64,000 nucleotides of DNA from a virus: the IMG/VR virus record IMGVR_UViG_3300033153_006243, positions 1 to 64,000 of that record. One strand, written 5' to 3'. Below are positions 8,586-16,257 of this stretch, piece after piece (within the stretch, counting starts at the first letter, position 1; each line of letters begins with the position of its first letter). The notes under the pieces are model-generated. The model was not told where the DNA came from and did no database searches. It saw only the letters and a list, made by a program, of their open reading frames with translations. The position numbers were made by a program, and so were the translations under genes.

Positions 8586-9535
8586 TGAAACTAGCCCTTG
8601 TAGGTGATATGCATCTAACACTGACTCTCCCGAAGAGACGGAAGGACGATTACGTTCAGGCGATGCTGGGTAAGCTTGATGCGGTATTCAGAATCGCAGA
8701 GAAGTATAACTGTAACGGTATATTTCAGGCTGGGGATATGTTTCATTCTCCGAGGGAATCCCTTTACCTACTTGGACTTGTTATCGAGAAGATTTATGGC
8801 TGGCGTAGTCCGGGGGGAGAAGGATTTTCAAAATTCATTACAGTTTATGGACAGCACGATCTTTGGTTCCATTCATTGAAGAGCAAGGCTAAGACGCCGA
8901 TTGCCTTACTTGAGAAGGTGGGGGTTCTGGATGTAGCGAATACGGATTCTCCTATTTTCGTTTCGCTTGGGAATGATATTCCGGGAGCTTGGGTTTATGG
9001 GGCAAGCTGGGGCGAGGAGATTCCGAAATCAGATCCGAAAGAGGGAAGAGTGGAAGTCCTTATCGTCCATGCCCCAATAATGATCCAGCAGCTCTATCCG
9101 GGGCATAAGTTCAGGAACCCCGACGAGTTCAAGGGGAAAGGATTTGACCTGGTTCTCTGTGGGGACTATCATTATCGCTTCGAGCGAAGGGTGGGGGATA
9201 CCCTTGTAGTGAATCCGGGGGTAATGATGCGGCGAAGTATATCCGAGGCGGACGTAGAGCCCGCCGTAGCTATATATGATACCGAGACAAGGGAGGTCGA
9301 GTGGGTTCCGCTACCCGCTAAGCCGTTTGAGGAGGTATTCGACCTAAGCGATATGGCGGGGAAAGACGAGGAGCTTGATAAGGAGGAGCTTCTCGCGCTG
9401 ATAGAGTCGCTGAAGGAGACGGGCGTGGGTAAGGCGGACCCAAAGGAGATAATTTTGGAACTATGTAAAGAGGCGAAGGCATCCGATAGGGTGAGGGAGA
9501 TAATCGCTGAAGCGCTGGAGGCGGCTAATGTGTGA
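8585..9535 (+). CDS. Mre11/SbcD-like metallophosphoesterase
   Basis: This calcineurin-like two-metal nuclease (316 aa) would process DNA ends with the split Rad50-like ATPase. The metal-site motifs are GDMHL (residue 8), AGDMFH (about 47), GQHDLW in place of the usual GNHD (about 88), VLIVHAP (about 160) and LCGDYHYRFE (about 197). The C-terminal helical part would dock on the Rad50 coiled coil. Asn to Gln in the GNHD box is unusual but keeps the His and Asp. The start overlaps the preceding stop by one base. Confidence 0.85.
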   Translation: MKLALVGDMHLTLTLPKRRKDDYVQAMLGKLDAVFRIAEKYNCNGIFQAGDMFHSPRESLYLLGLVIEKIYGWRSPGGEGFSKFITVYGQHDLWFHSLKSKAKTPIALLEKVGVLDVANTDSPIFVSLGNDIPGAWVYGASWGEEIPKSDPKEGRVEVLIVHAPIMIQQLYPGHKFRNPDEFKGKGFDLVLCGDYHYRFERRVGDTLVVNPGVMMRRSISEADVEPAVAIYDTETREVEWVPLPAKPFEEVFDLSDMAGKDEELDKEELLALIESLKETGVGKADPKEIILELCKEAKASDRVREIIAEALEAANV

Positions 9536-9788
9536 TCTGTGTCGGGCGGTGGCGTCGCAGAGGTACGTAGGCTATGGGGATTTTATATTCATCCCGAAAT
9601 GCCGGACGTGCGGGGAGCCTATGCTAGTCTACAACCACCATGTCGCGGAGCTTTCCGAAGGAATTTATAGGCAATTCAAAGCGATAATCTCCTCTTACTT
9701 CCCCAATATGAAACCGAGGGGAATAGGGATGCGGTCGCTGAAGGATCACTGGCATGAGTATCTTACGAGGCTTGACAAAGGAGCGTGA
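9528..9788 (+). CDS. small Zn-binding protein (86 aa)
   Basis: CDLC at the N-terminus and CRTC at residue 25 give a four-Cys zinc site, and a HH pair follows. It overlaps the Mre11-like stop. Its own 3' end lies on the -35 box of the first HNH promoter (9772-9777), so coding and promoter sequence are shared. Function unknown. Confidence 0.55.
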   Translation: MCDLCRAVASQRYVGYGDFIFIPKCRTCGEPMLVYNHHVAELSEGIYRQFKAIISSYFPNMKPRGIGMRSLKDHWHEYLTRLDKGA

Positions 9789-9800
9789 ATGTGGTATACT
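9772..9800 (+). promoter_or_regulatory. sigma-70 promoter for HNH gene 1
   Basis: TTGACA at 9772-9777 and TATACT at 9795-9800 are separated by exactly 17 bases. The expected start is near 9807, about 113 bases before the HNH ATG. A nearly identical promoter stands before the second HNH gene, with the same AATGTGGTA around the -10 region. Confidence 0.85.
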
Positions 9801-9835
9801 ATCAACATAATGAAACACGTTCCCCTCCACATAAA

Positions 9836-9910
9836 AGCCCAAGGTTTGGGAAAGAGCAATCTCCCCACGGCTTACTGTTTGCCGATTGTGGCCTTGGGCT
9901 TTCTTCTTAC
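9836..9910 (+). ncRNA. attenuator-like leader hairpin of HNH gene 1
   Basis: AGCCCAAGG (9836-9844) pairs with CCTTGGGCT (9892-9900), followed by TTCTTCTT, as in a Rho-independent terminator. The 47-base interior is conserved with the second HNH leader (11002-11075), mostly by transitions. It contains an inner CGGC/GCCG helix and a middle helix of GCAATC with GATTGT. Promoter, terminator-like stem and ribosome site lie in that order, so transcription attenuation is the simplest reading. An RNA with another role is possible. Confidence 0.7.
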
Positions 9911-9919
9911 AGGTGTGTG

Positions 9920-10555
9920 ATGCCGGTGGCCAAAAACGGAAAGAAAACATGCAGTAAGTGTGGTGAAGAATTTCCTGGAAGCGTTGATTATTTCTATCGA
10001 GACCGGGAGAGGCTTGATGGCTTGAGTCATCGTTGTAAAAAGTGTGATAGTGCTCGTTGCGCTTTGTGGCGAACAAAGTATCCAGAAAAGCATTGTGCTA
10101 TTCAGAGGCGTTGGCGCAAGAAAAACCCGAAAAAAGCCCACGCTGTTGTTGTACGGGCTCGGCGGAAAAGTTGGGCTCTACATCCTTGGCGACTTCATCG
10201 ACACCGACTGAGAATAAGTATTTCCCGTCGGGTGTCTAGGGCTCTTGTTACGGGCAAAGCTGGGCAGTCTTGGGAAAAGCTTGTTGGGTACAGTCTTGAC
10301 GAGCTTCGCGCTCATCTACAAAGTTTATTCAAGCCTCAAATGACCTGGCAGAACTATGGGCAATGGGTCGTAGATCACGTCAGACCTATTGCAAGTTTTT
10401 CGTTCACCGGGTTAGACGATCCCGGATTTAAGGAATGTTGGGCGCTACACAACCTTCAGCCATTATGGGCAAGGGAGAACCTGCGTAAAAGCGCCACTTG
10501 GGATGGCCAAGGCGTGTTACCGTTTGCGTCAATTGATTTCGGGAGAGAGCTATGA
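9920..10555 (+). CDS. HNH homing endonuclease-like protein 1
   Basis: This is a free-standing HNH endonuclease (211 aa). The N-terminus has a zinc knuckle KTCSKCGEEF...CKKC, the centre is basic, and the C-terminus has the motif WVVDHVRPIASF with the later LHNLQPLWARENLRKS typical of NUMOD4-free phage HNH proteins. The ATG at 9920 follows the leader hairpin and an AGGTG ribosome site. It is a clear paralogue of the gene at 11086. Inserted between the Mre11-like gene and the rest of the recombination cluster, it probably spreads by homing. It has its own promoter. Confidence 0.85.
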   Translation: MPVAKNGKKTCSKCGEEFPGSVDYFYRDRERLDGLSHRCKKCDSARCALWRTKYPEKHCAIQRRWRKKNPKKAHAVVVRARRKSWALHPWRLHRHRLRISISRRVSRALVTGKAGQSWEKLVGYSLDELRAHLQSLFKPQMTWQNYGQWVVDHVRPIASFSFTGLDDPGFKECWALHNLQPLWARENLRKSATWDGQGVLPFASIDFGREL

Positions 10556-10594
10556 AACTGCTAACAGAACGAGAAAAGGAAAGGAGAGGAAATC

Positions 10595-10930
10595 GTGAAC
10601 GAAACATATTTCATGCTGGACCCACGGGAGTCTTGTAGTATTTGTCATCATGTTAGTCGGGTTTACTTGCGGACGCGGGCCGAGAGAGGTATATGCTGGT
10701 TGGTCGCAGTGAGGGAAACGAAGGGCGGCTTCCATATTTCGCAGCACGAGTTCGGCAATCATTATAATCCGGCTATACTCGCCGCAAAGGGCACGCTTGT
10801 TTTCCTTAACGCCTTGCTCTTGGCCGAGGAGCTTGATTACTCGAAGCTGCCCTTCGACATACGCGATTCCTTGCGCGATGTCGGGCTCAAGATACCGGTA
10901 AGTGCAGAGGAGGTGCGCCAAGGTAGATGA
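10595..10930 (+). CDS. hypothetical protein (111 aa)
   Basis: GTG start after AAAGGAGAGGAAATC. It has a CSICHHV motif near residue 14 that could bind metal. The gene lies between the two HNH units, and its end is followed within ten bases by the second HNH promoter. It may be an original phage gene flanked by two mobile insertions. Function not recognised. Confidence 0.5.
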   Translation: MNETYFMLDPRESCSICHHVSRVYLRTRAERGICWLVAVRETKGGFHISQHEFGNHYNPAILAAKGTLVFLNALLLAEELDYSKLPFDIRDSLRDVGLKIPVSAEEVRQGR

Positions 10931-10938
10931 TAAACCTC

Positions 10939-10967
10939 TTGACATTAAGGTCGCAATGTGGTACAAT
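10939..10967 (+). promoter_or_regulatory. sigma-70 promoter for HNH gene 2
   Basis: TTGACA at 10939-10944 and TACAAT at 10962-10967 are separated by 17 bases. It mirrors the promoter at 9772, including the AATGTGGTA segment. Confidence 0.85.
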
Positions 10968-11001
10968 CGATATATGATAAAGATAGTCCCGTCGATGCAC
11001 A

Positions 11002-11075
11002 AGCCCAAGGTTCAAGCCAGAGTAATCTTGCCTACGGCCCACTATCGCCGATCATGACCTTGGGCTTTCTTTTTG
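11002..11075 (+). ncRNA. attenuator-like leader hairpin of HNH gene 2
   Basis: AGCCCAAGG (11002-11010) pairs with CCTTGGGCT (11058-11066), followed by TTCTTTTT. The layout is the same as at 9836: outer stem, conserved interior with CGGC/GCCG, T-run, then the GTAGGTGGG ribosome site and ATG 11086. Conservation of structure in two copies with many C/T and A/G differences supports an RNA-level role. Confidence 0.7.
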
Positions 11076-11085
11076 TAGGTGGGTT

Positions 11086-11745
11086 ATGTCACAAGTAAAC
11101 GATGGAAGAAAGACCTGCTCCAAATGTGGCAAGGAATTCCTAGCAACGGCCCAATATTTCCACCGGCGCAGAGCCAGCCATGACGGATTGAATCCGTCGT
11201 GCAAAGAATGTGTAAGCGTGTGGATGAAGGAATACTATTACCAACATCGCGAACAGCAATTGGCCGCGAACAAGCGGTGGCATGAAGAGCACCGTGAGGA
11301 AAGGCGGGCCTATAATAGACGTTGGCGTGAAGAGCACCGTGAGGAAGTGCGGGCCTGGACGAATCAATACCGGCAAAAGAATCCTGTGCAACGTGTCCGG
11401 CGGTCTGTAAGCCAGGGAATGAGGCAAGCGTTACAGGAAAGAAAAAATGGGCGGCATTGGGAATCACTGGTCGGCTACACGTTGGATGATTTGATAAAGC
11501 ATCTTGAATCTCTTTTCTTGCCTGGTATGACGTGGGAAAATTATGGGGAATGGCATATTGATCATATCCGGCCAGTGTCATCTTTTTCGTTTGAATCCGT
11601 AGAGGACCCTGAGTTTAAGAAGTGCTTTGCGCTGTATAACCTTCAGCCTTTATGGGCAAAGGAGAATTGCCGCAAACATACCGATTGGGATGGACAAGTG
11701 ACGTTATCATTCGCGGGAGCTCCCGTAAAAGGAGATGGGGGATGA
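11086..11745 (+). CDS. HNH homing endonuclease-like protein 2
   Basis: At 219 aa it is a paralogue of the gene at 9920. It has zinc knuckle KTCSKCGKEF...CKEC, a middle with internal repeats (REEHREE... twice), and HNH core WHIDHIRPVSSF with LYNLQPLWAKENCRK. The internal repeat WREEHREE is also visible as a DNA duplication at about 11280-11350. The stop overlaps the ATG of the next gene. It has its own promoter and attenuator-like leader. Confidence 0.85.
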   Translation: MSQVNDGRKTCSKCGKEFLATAQYFHRRRASHDGLNPSCKECVSVWMKEYYYQHREQQLAANKRWHEEHREERRAYNRRWREEHREEVRAWTNQYRQKNPVQRVRRSVSQGMRQALQERKNGRHWESLVGYTLDDLIKHLESLFLPGMTWENYGEWHIDHIRPVSSFSFESVEDPEFKKCFALYNLQPLWAKENCRKHTDWDGQVTLSFAGAPVKGDGG

Positions 11746-11966
11746 GGATAGAGACGTTTTGGGATCGTAAGCTTACCGTTGATAGCTTTTCGGACGATAG
11801 GGAGACGGCGAGACATAAGGCGATAGAGGAGCTTGAGTTCTTAATGTCGTGTAAGGAATGCTCGATGGTTTTCTGCTATAGTAAGATAGATAAGGTAGTT
11901 TTGTCTCTCGATATACTTCGATTGAGGAATCTAATAGCCGATCTGAGGAGGGAACCCGATGAGTGA
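11742..11966 (+). CDS. small hypothetical protein (74 aa)
   Basis: ATG 11742 overlaps the HNH stop and has GGAGATGGGGG before it. One CKEC motif is present. It overlaps the coiled-coil gene downstream. No family was recognised. Confidence 0.55.
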   Translation: MRIETFWDRKLTVDSFSDDRETARHKAIEELEFLMSCKECSMVFCYSKIDKVVLSLDILRLRNLIADLRREPDE

Positions 11967-12210
11967 GGATGTAATTAAGATGCTGAACGAGGCGGAGGCT
12001 ACGCTAAAGGCGAAGGAGAAGGAACTCACTTTACTACAGGGGAAGCGGGAGGGCGTGATGGCCCGGCTGAAGCAGGAGTTTGGGGTGGATACGGTTGACG
12101 AGGCCCATGATCTTCTTGAGCAGAGGTCGAATGAGGCTAGCGAACTAAGCGCGAAGATAGATGAAGAACGGAAGGGGCTTGAGGAGCTGATGGAGAAGAT
12201 CAATGCCTAA
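11959..12210 (+). CDS. small coiled-coil protein (83 aa)
   Basis: It is almost entirely heptad-like helix (EATLKAKEKELTLLQGKREG and LSAKIDEERKGLEELMEKI) with a short central break at FGVDTVDEAHDLL. Small coiled-coil proteins of this kind often sit beside phage Rad50/SbcC C-half genes, and here one lies 1 kb downstream. A structural role in that complex is inference. Confidence 0.65.
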   Translation: MSEDVIKMLNEAEATLKAKEKELTLLQGKREGVMARLKQEFGVDTVDEAHDLLEQRSNEASELSAKIDEERKGLEELMEKINA

Positions 12211-12547
12211 AGATGGAGTAGAAAACGGAAGGATTAAGAAGGCGTTTCTAGGATTTGAGGATCATGGAATTCTTACCTGCTCCCTTCAAATTGAGGGAGA
12301 GCATTGGGAGCAGTCGTTTGGTAGCTATTGTACTGGGGCATCTATTAGCCGGGAGCCGACAAGCGTTCTTGGGTGGGAAATAATTAGGAGGATTCTGCTT
12401 ACGCTTGATGTAGACGAATGGGGCAATCTTCCAGGTACTGTTCTCCGCCTGAAGAGGGAGAAGGGGCTAATCGTAGCGATAGGACATATCTTTAAGAACC
12501 AGTGGTTTAACCCGTCGATGGAACTAAAGCACCTTTTCGAGGAGTGA
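12203..12547 (+). CDS. hypothetical protein (114 aa)
   Basis: A beta-rich protein with GFEDHGILTCSLQIEGE near the start and a repeated SxGxY-like centre. It overlaps the upstream stop. The pattern resembles small phage proteins of unknown function; none was named with certainty. Confidence 0.55.
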   Translation: MPKDGVENGRIKKAFLGFEDHGILTCSLQIEGEHWEQSFGSYCTGASISREPTSVLGWEIIRRILLTLDVDEWGNLPGTVLRLKREKGLIVAIGHIFKNQWFNPSMELKHLFEE

Positions 12548-12560
12548 GGAGTAAGGTAGG

Positions 12561-12614
12561 ATGCCTAGGCGGAGTAGGGCGAAACCAAAATTGAGCGGAG
12601 GAACCGATTCTTAG
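12561..12614 (+). CDS. possible micro-ORF (17 aa, basic)
   Basis: ATG with a GGAGTAAGGTAGG ribosome site gives a 17-residue basic peptide. It fills the gap between two clear genes. It could be real or a by-product; there is no other support. Confidence 0.25.
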   Translation: MPRRSRAKPKLSGGTDS

Positions 12615-12632
12615 AGTAAAGGAGGTAGAGAG

Positions 12633-12812
12633 ATGGGCGAAATACTAGAAGGCTTGGCGTGGGGGATTAAGTGGGGGCTTGTTATTGGTGTAATTCTGGC
12701 CCCTTTTTATATCCACGGTTTTATTCTAGAGGAAAGGGAGAATAGCAAGAAAAAGAAAGAGGAGGCTAAGATTCGGAAGTGGAAGCTGGAGCAAATCAAG
12801 AAAGAGGAGTAG
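12633..12812 (+). CDS. small single-span membrane protein (59 aa)
   Basis: ATG after a strong AAAGGAGGTAGAGAG site. Residues 8-31 (LAWGIKWGLVIGVILAPFYI) form one membrane span, and the rest is a highly charged Lys/Glu tail. The layout (short N-terminus, span, charged cytoplasmic tail) fits a small inner-membrane effector. No family was recognised. Confidence 0.7.
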   Translation: MGEILEGLAWGIKWGLVIGVILAPFYIHGFILEERENSKKKKEEAKIRKWKLEQIKKEE

Positions 12813-12820
12813 AGATCATA

Positions 12821-13150
12821 ATGCCTGAAGACGAAGAGTGGTTTGGTGATCCTGATACTCATTCAAGGAGAAGTAGAACGGTAGCGCTGATTACAGCAAT
12901 GACAGAGGAGCGGTTTAGGGTTTTAGCGGAGACGTGGGAAGATGATTCTAAATATGAGCGCTGTTCTGAATGCGGCGGGGTTTTTTGTAATGATAAGATA
13001 GAACTCCGGGGAGTAATGGGGCGAGAACCAGAACAGTGCTTTATTTGTGATGAATGTGGAAAGGAGATTGCGTTGCGGAGTAGGGAATATCCGGAAAAGG
13101 ACATCAGAGAGCTAATGATAGAGATAAGGCGAATACGGGGATGGAGATAG
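12821..13150 (+). CDS. Zn-finger hypothetical protein (109 aa)
   Basis: ATG 12821 is favoured over an upstream in-frame start because a GAGGAG site precedes it. Two CxxC pairs, CSECGGVFC and CFICDECGKE, form a zinc ribbon. It ends just inside the start region of the Rad50 C-half gene. Function unknown. Confidence 0.6.
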   Translation: MPEDEEWFGDPDTHSRRSRTVALITAMTEERFRVLAETWEDDSKYERCSECGGVFCNDKIELRGVMGREPEQCFICDECGKEIALRSREYPEKDIRELMIEIRRIRGWR

Positions 13151-13152
13151 CT

Positions 13153-13767
13153 ATGCTAACGCTTGAGGAGGCTAAGTCCTTCGTAGTTAATACCGAAGCC
13201 GAGAGGAAAGTCCTAGAGAACCGTAGGGACCAGCTTGAAAGGCAGAGGGATACGGCGGAGGGGGAGGAGGGGAGCTTTCACGAGGCAAGGCTTATTATCG
13301 CATCGGCGGCGATTAGGTCGCAGGAGTCCGTCTGCGGATTTATCGAGGAGATAGTATCCCTCGCGCTCCAGGCGGTGTTCGGGCGGGGATATGGGTTCAG
13401 GCTTGACTATAGGATTCAGAGGAATAAGGCGGAGGCGACGCCGATCCTCATTAGGGACGGAAGGGAGTTAGGGTTAAAGGACGAGGTAGGCGGGGGCATA
13501 GTGGACGTAGTGTCCTTTGCCATGCGTGTGGCCTTCTGGAGCCTTGAGAACCCGACGTTGAAGACCCTGGTTCTTGATGAGCCGTTTAAGTTCGTGTCGA
13601 AGGATAGGACCGCGGAGATTTCTGAGATGGTTCGGGCGATGAGCGAGAAACTGGGGATACAGTTTATTATCGTTTCGCATGATGCTGGATTGATAGGAGC
13701 GGCGGATAGGACGTGGGAGGTAACTCAAAGGCACGGAATTTCTCAAATAGAGAAGGAGGAGTCATGA
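13153..13767 (+). CDS. Rad50/SbcC-like ATPase, C-terminal half
   Basis: This is the separate C-terminal lobe of the split Rad50-like protein. It begins with about 60 residues of coiled coil, then an ABC signature variant GLKDEVGGGIVDVVSFAMR, Walker B TLVLDEPFKFVS near residue 145, and the H-loop FIIVSHD near 178. The VGGG replaces the classical LSGG, a form I associate with phage members. With the N-half at 7202 it would complete one ATPase. ATG 13153 has GGAG at the right distance; ATG 13141 is also in frame. The stop overlaps the next start. Confidence 0.82.
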   Translation: MLTLEEAKSFVVNTEAERKVLENRRDQLERQRDTAEGEEGSFHEARLIIASAAIRSQESVCGFIEEIVSLALQAVFGRGYGFRLDYRIQRNKAEATPILIRDGRELGLKDEVGGGIVDVVSFAMRVAFWSLENPTLKTLVLDEPFKFVSKDRTAEISEMVRAMSEKLGIQFIIVSHDAGLIGAADRTWEVTQRHGISQIEKEES

Positions 13768-14183
13768 GCGAGAACTTCAGTGATGGGGTCAAGGCGGTGT
13801 TGGGACGGGCAGAACACTTCATAGACCCCTCGAAGAACACAGATGCCCCCAATCTGAATTATTTAACCCCCGATTGTCTAGCACATGCCACACTTCTTGT
13901 TTCCGGCATCGCCGAGATCAAGGCGGCGCTCGCCGTCCCGGAAGAGCTAACTGTTCAGAACATCGTCAAAACATGGCTCGTTGCACATGGCTACAGTGCA
14001 CTGTGCGGCGAGGAATGCGGATGCTCGACTGATGATCTCTTCGCTTGTGGCGGGGACGGTTTCGCCGTCCTAGAGTGCCGACCCGGTTACTGGCGGCGGC
14101 TTACTGACGAAGAGCGCCATGAGGCCGAGATACCGTCCGGAAGTTTCGGGGCATCAATGGTGAAGGAGGCCCCCGATGCCTGA
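13764..14183 (+). CDS. hypothetical protein, N-terminus shared with 4461
   Basis: This 139-aa protein begins MSENFSDGVKAVL like the gene at 4461, then diverges. A Cys-rich centre (CGEECGCSTDDLFACGG) may bind metal. It ends KEAPDA, the same end as the gene at 14620, where the codons also carry the ribosome site of the following gene. This looks like a modular duplication of gene ends and starts. Confidence 0.6.
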   Translation: MSENFSDGVKAVLGRAEHFIDPSKNTDAPNLNYLTPDCLAHATLLVSGIAEIKAALAVPEELTVQNIVKTWLVAHGYSALCGEECGCSTDDLFACGGDGFAVLECRPGYWRRLTDEERHEAEIPSGSFGASMVKEAPDA

Positions 14184-14499
14184 AGCCATGCTAACGAAAC
14201 CATCAAGCCCAGCGGAAGATTATGAGCCGCCTTTAGACGTTGGCATCGCCAAGTATGTTAAAGTTCTCAGAAACGCGGGCATCGAGACCTACGAGTCGTG
14301 TCAGGGAGGCCGGGGTCATAGCTATCCTGAGCCGGCAGTGCGCTTTCACGGGGAGCATTCTGAGGGATTTAGGGCACTTGCGGTTGCGCTTCAGGCGCAA
14401 TTGCCTGTGTCTATGTTGAGTCGTTTTTGGTCTATTCAGGATGGTGAGCCAGTAGGCCCATCTTGGCAATTAACTTTCTGGAAACGAAGCGATGTTTAA
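14176..14499 (+). CDS. hypothetical protein (107 aa)
   Basis: The start is coupled to the upstream gene by the GGAGGCCCCCG cassette. The core YVKVLRNAGIETYESCQG and GHSYPEPAVRFHG is a pattern I have met in small phage proteins of unknown function. It contains a possible His/Cys metal site. It is probably cytoplasmic. Confidence 0.6.
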   Translation: MPEAMLTKPSSPAEDYEPPLDVGIAKYVKVLRNAGIETYESCQGGRGHSYPEPAVRFHGEHSEGFRALAVALQAQLPVSMLSRFWSIQDGEPVGPSWQLTFWKRSDV

Positions 14500-14540
14500 C
14501 TATCTGCTTTTTCAAGTGTATCTGTGGGCGGAATGGGAAT

Positions 14541-14627
14541 ATGCTTGTGCGCTTCAAGACAGGCGAAGTGCACGTTGTCTGCGGGCGTAGATTGAGGAAG
14601 CGCAAAGCGGAGGTGCTAGATGGCTGA
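14541..14627 (+). CDS. possible small basic protein (28 aa)
   Basis: ATG 14541 after GGCGGAATGGGA gives a basic peptide with FKTGEVHVVCGRRLRKRK, ending in an overlap with the next ATG (14620). An alternative 32-aa reading at 14492-14590 is less convincing. Together they fill the 120-bp gap. Confidence 0.35.
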   Translation: MLVRFKTGEVHVVCGRRLRKRKAEVLDG

Positions 14628-14910
14628 ACAAGCCTTAGAACGTCCAACACCGTGGGCGGGAAGAGCCAGGGAGATGGAAGCGGAGAACAACGGTGGATGG
14701 TCTGATTACGCTGCTTGGGAAGAGTGGATTGATAGTGAAATAAATAAGCCCTGTTGCTTCGGCGGTGGGCCGGATTGTACGTGCCACGGCTGCACTGCGG
14801 CGAGGACATGGAACAATATATGTGTACACGCAAAGACAACAGTCTATGCCCTTATGGTGGATGCCGTTGATTACGCGCTGGCGCACAGAAAGGAGGCTCC
14901 CGATGCCTAA
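14620..14910 (+). CDS. Cys-rich hypothetical protein (96 aa)
   Basis: The central segment CCFGGGPDCTCHGC has six Cys/His ligands and probably binds zinc. The C-terminus KEAPDA is encoded by the same cassette that serves as ribosome site for the next gene. Function unknown. Confidence 0.55.
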   Translation: MAEQALERPTPWAGRAREMEAENNGGWSDYAAWEEWIDSEINKPCCFGGGPDCTCHGCTAARTWNNICVHAKTTVYALMVDAVDYALAHRKEAPDA

Positions 14911-15076
14911 ACCCATGAGCAGAGAGATCCTAGAGCAGTTCGAGTCGTATTTTGAGGATATGAAGCGGTGTGGCATAACCCAAGCATGTATTACACCAGA
15001 AACTGCCTTGGCTTTTGTTGACGAGATTAAGCGGCTAGGGACCAGGATCAAGCAACTGGAGCAAAAGGAGAAATAG
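14903..15076 (+). CDS. small helical protein (57 aa)
   Basis: ATG 14903 follows AGGAGGCTCCCG. It is helical throughout, ending in a Lys/Glu/Gln-rich coil (RLGTRIKQLEQKEK). It shares one base with the next gene start. No family was recognised. Confidence 0.5.
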   Translation: MPKPMSREILEQFESYFEDMKRCGITQACITPETALAFVDEIKRLGTRIKQLEQKEK

Positions 15077-15516
15077 TGAAGCCTAGAGTGATCGTAGATC
15101 TCGACGGGGTTCTCGCAAGCTGGAAGGATGGCTGGCAGGGAAGCCTAATTATAGGCGATCCGACGCCCGGAGCCAGAGATTTCCTCCGTAGGCTAAGGGC
15201 ACAGGGATGGGAGATAGTCATCTTTACATGCCGATGCTATATGCTGGAGGACCCGACGCGGAAGGCGGATGACGTTATAGAGAAGATTAAGGAATGGCTT
15301 GATACGCACGGGATGGTCTACGATTCGCTACATACCCTTCCCTGTAAGCCCCTTGGCTTCGCGTATATAGATGATCGGGCGGTATTCTGTAATCCAGACG
15401 GGGCGGGTAGGCAGACAACGTGGGATGGGATATTTAGGGAAGTCAAGCGCCTTGCCGACTTAGGATGGAAGGAGGATCTAGAGGTCGGGGATGGGAAAGG
15501 GGGAAAGGATAGGTGA
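15076..15516 (+). CDS. HAD-family phosphatase (5'-nucleotidase-like)
   Basis: This is a small HAD hydrolase (146 aa). Motif I is VIVDLDGVLASW with both catalytic Asp residues, motif II is IVIFTCRCY, and motif IV is YIDDRAV. A conserved Lys may lie in KPLGFAY. It lacks a large cap domain. The shape fits phage 5'(3')-deoxyribonucleotidase or polynucleotide 3'-phosphatase-like proteins. The latter would pair logically with the RNA ligase at 5478, but the specificity cannot be read from sequence. The GTG start overlaps the upstream stop. Confidence 0.78.
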   Translation: MKPRVIVDLDGVLASWKDGWQGSLIIGDPTPGARDFLRRLRAQGWEIVIFTCRCYMLEDPTRKADDVIEKIKEWLDTHGMVYDSLHTLPCKPLGFAYIDDRAVFCNPDGAGRQTTWDGIFREVKRLADLGWKEDLEVGDGKGGKDR

Positions 15517-15767
15517 GGGATCCGAAGGAAGTCCGCAAGGAATACAGACGGGAACTTGAGGCATCTATTAAAAGGGACAACGAGAGGATAGAGCTTCCCT
15601 GCCTTCTATGCGGTAGGATATTCATGACTACGAGGTCTAGGAGATTCTGTGCCAAATGCACCGAACGAAGAGGGAGATGGCGGGACCAGGATCTTAAGCA
15701 GAGATATTCTGTTCCGTCGAAGGGGGCGTCGCTTATGGGGGATTCGCTGTGGAGTGGGGGTGAATAG
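15513..15767 (+). CDS. Zn-ribbon hypothetical protein (84 aa)
   Basis: CLLCGRIF and CAKC make a four-Cys zinc site in the middle, with basic flanks. The start overlaps the HAD stop. Such proteins are abundant in this phage. A DNA- or RNA-binding role is likely but unproved. Confidence 0.6.
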   Translation: MRDPKEVRKEYRRELEASIKRDNERIELPCLLCGRIFMTTRSRRFCAKCTERRGRWRDQDLKQRYSVPSKGASLMGDSLWSGGE

Positions 15768-15769
15768 GT

Positions 15770-16111
15770 ATGAAACATAGAAGGCCGTATCTTAGGATTA
15801 TCCAGCGGGGGCTTTCCCTACAGATAGAGGTAAGGGGGGATAGGGGGGGATGGGAATTCCTTTCGGTGCTCGTATGGCGGCGCGAGAGGTGGTGGCTTAC
15901 CGAAACAAATGGGGAAAAGCTTCGGAATATACCAAATTCCGCCGCTATCACCTTGACGAAAATTGTGAGACAGGCGCAGGATCGAGACGAGTTAGTATTT
16001 ACGTTTCCGTTCAGTCCCTGGGCGGTGCAATGGCTGAAGAGACGCAAGATATACCCTAAACGCGAGGGGAAAAAGGAGAAGCATCGAGGCCCCCGCATGC
16101 GGAGTGGGTGA
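15770..16111 (+). CDS. hypothetical protein (113 aa)
   Basis: A basic protein with beta-strand segments at the start (YLRIIQRGLSLQIEVRG) and Trp residues in the middle. It ends KKEKHRGPRMRSG, a basic tail. No family was recognised. Confidence 0.55.
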   Translation: MKHRRPYLRIIQRGLSLQIEVRGDRGGWEFLSVLVWRRERWWLTETNGEKLRNIPNSAAITLTKIVRQAQDRDELVFTFPFSPWAVQWLKRRKIYPKREGKKEKHRGPRMRSG

Positions 16112-16257
16112 AAATTAGGAAATAATAGAAACAGATCAGCAAGATTTCGGGTATAATATAGTAGAGGGGAACCCGTATGAGAGAGGCAGGAGGCGAGATG
16201 GAGGCGCGGTCATCCCAAAACGTTGAGATCGTTAGTTCTAGCTATAAGGAGACATAT

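Noticed and set aside
9836-9910. HEARO/IscB-type RNA for the HNH leaders
   Set aside because: Too short and the proteins lack an IscB RuvC domain.
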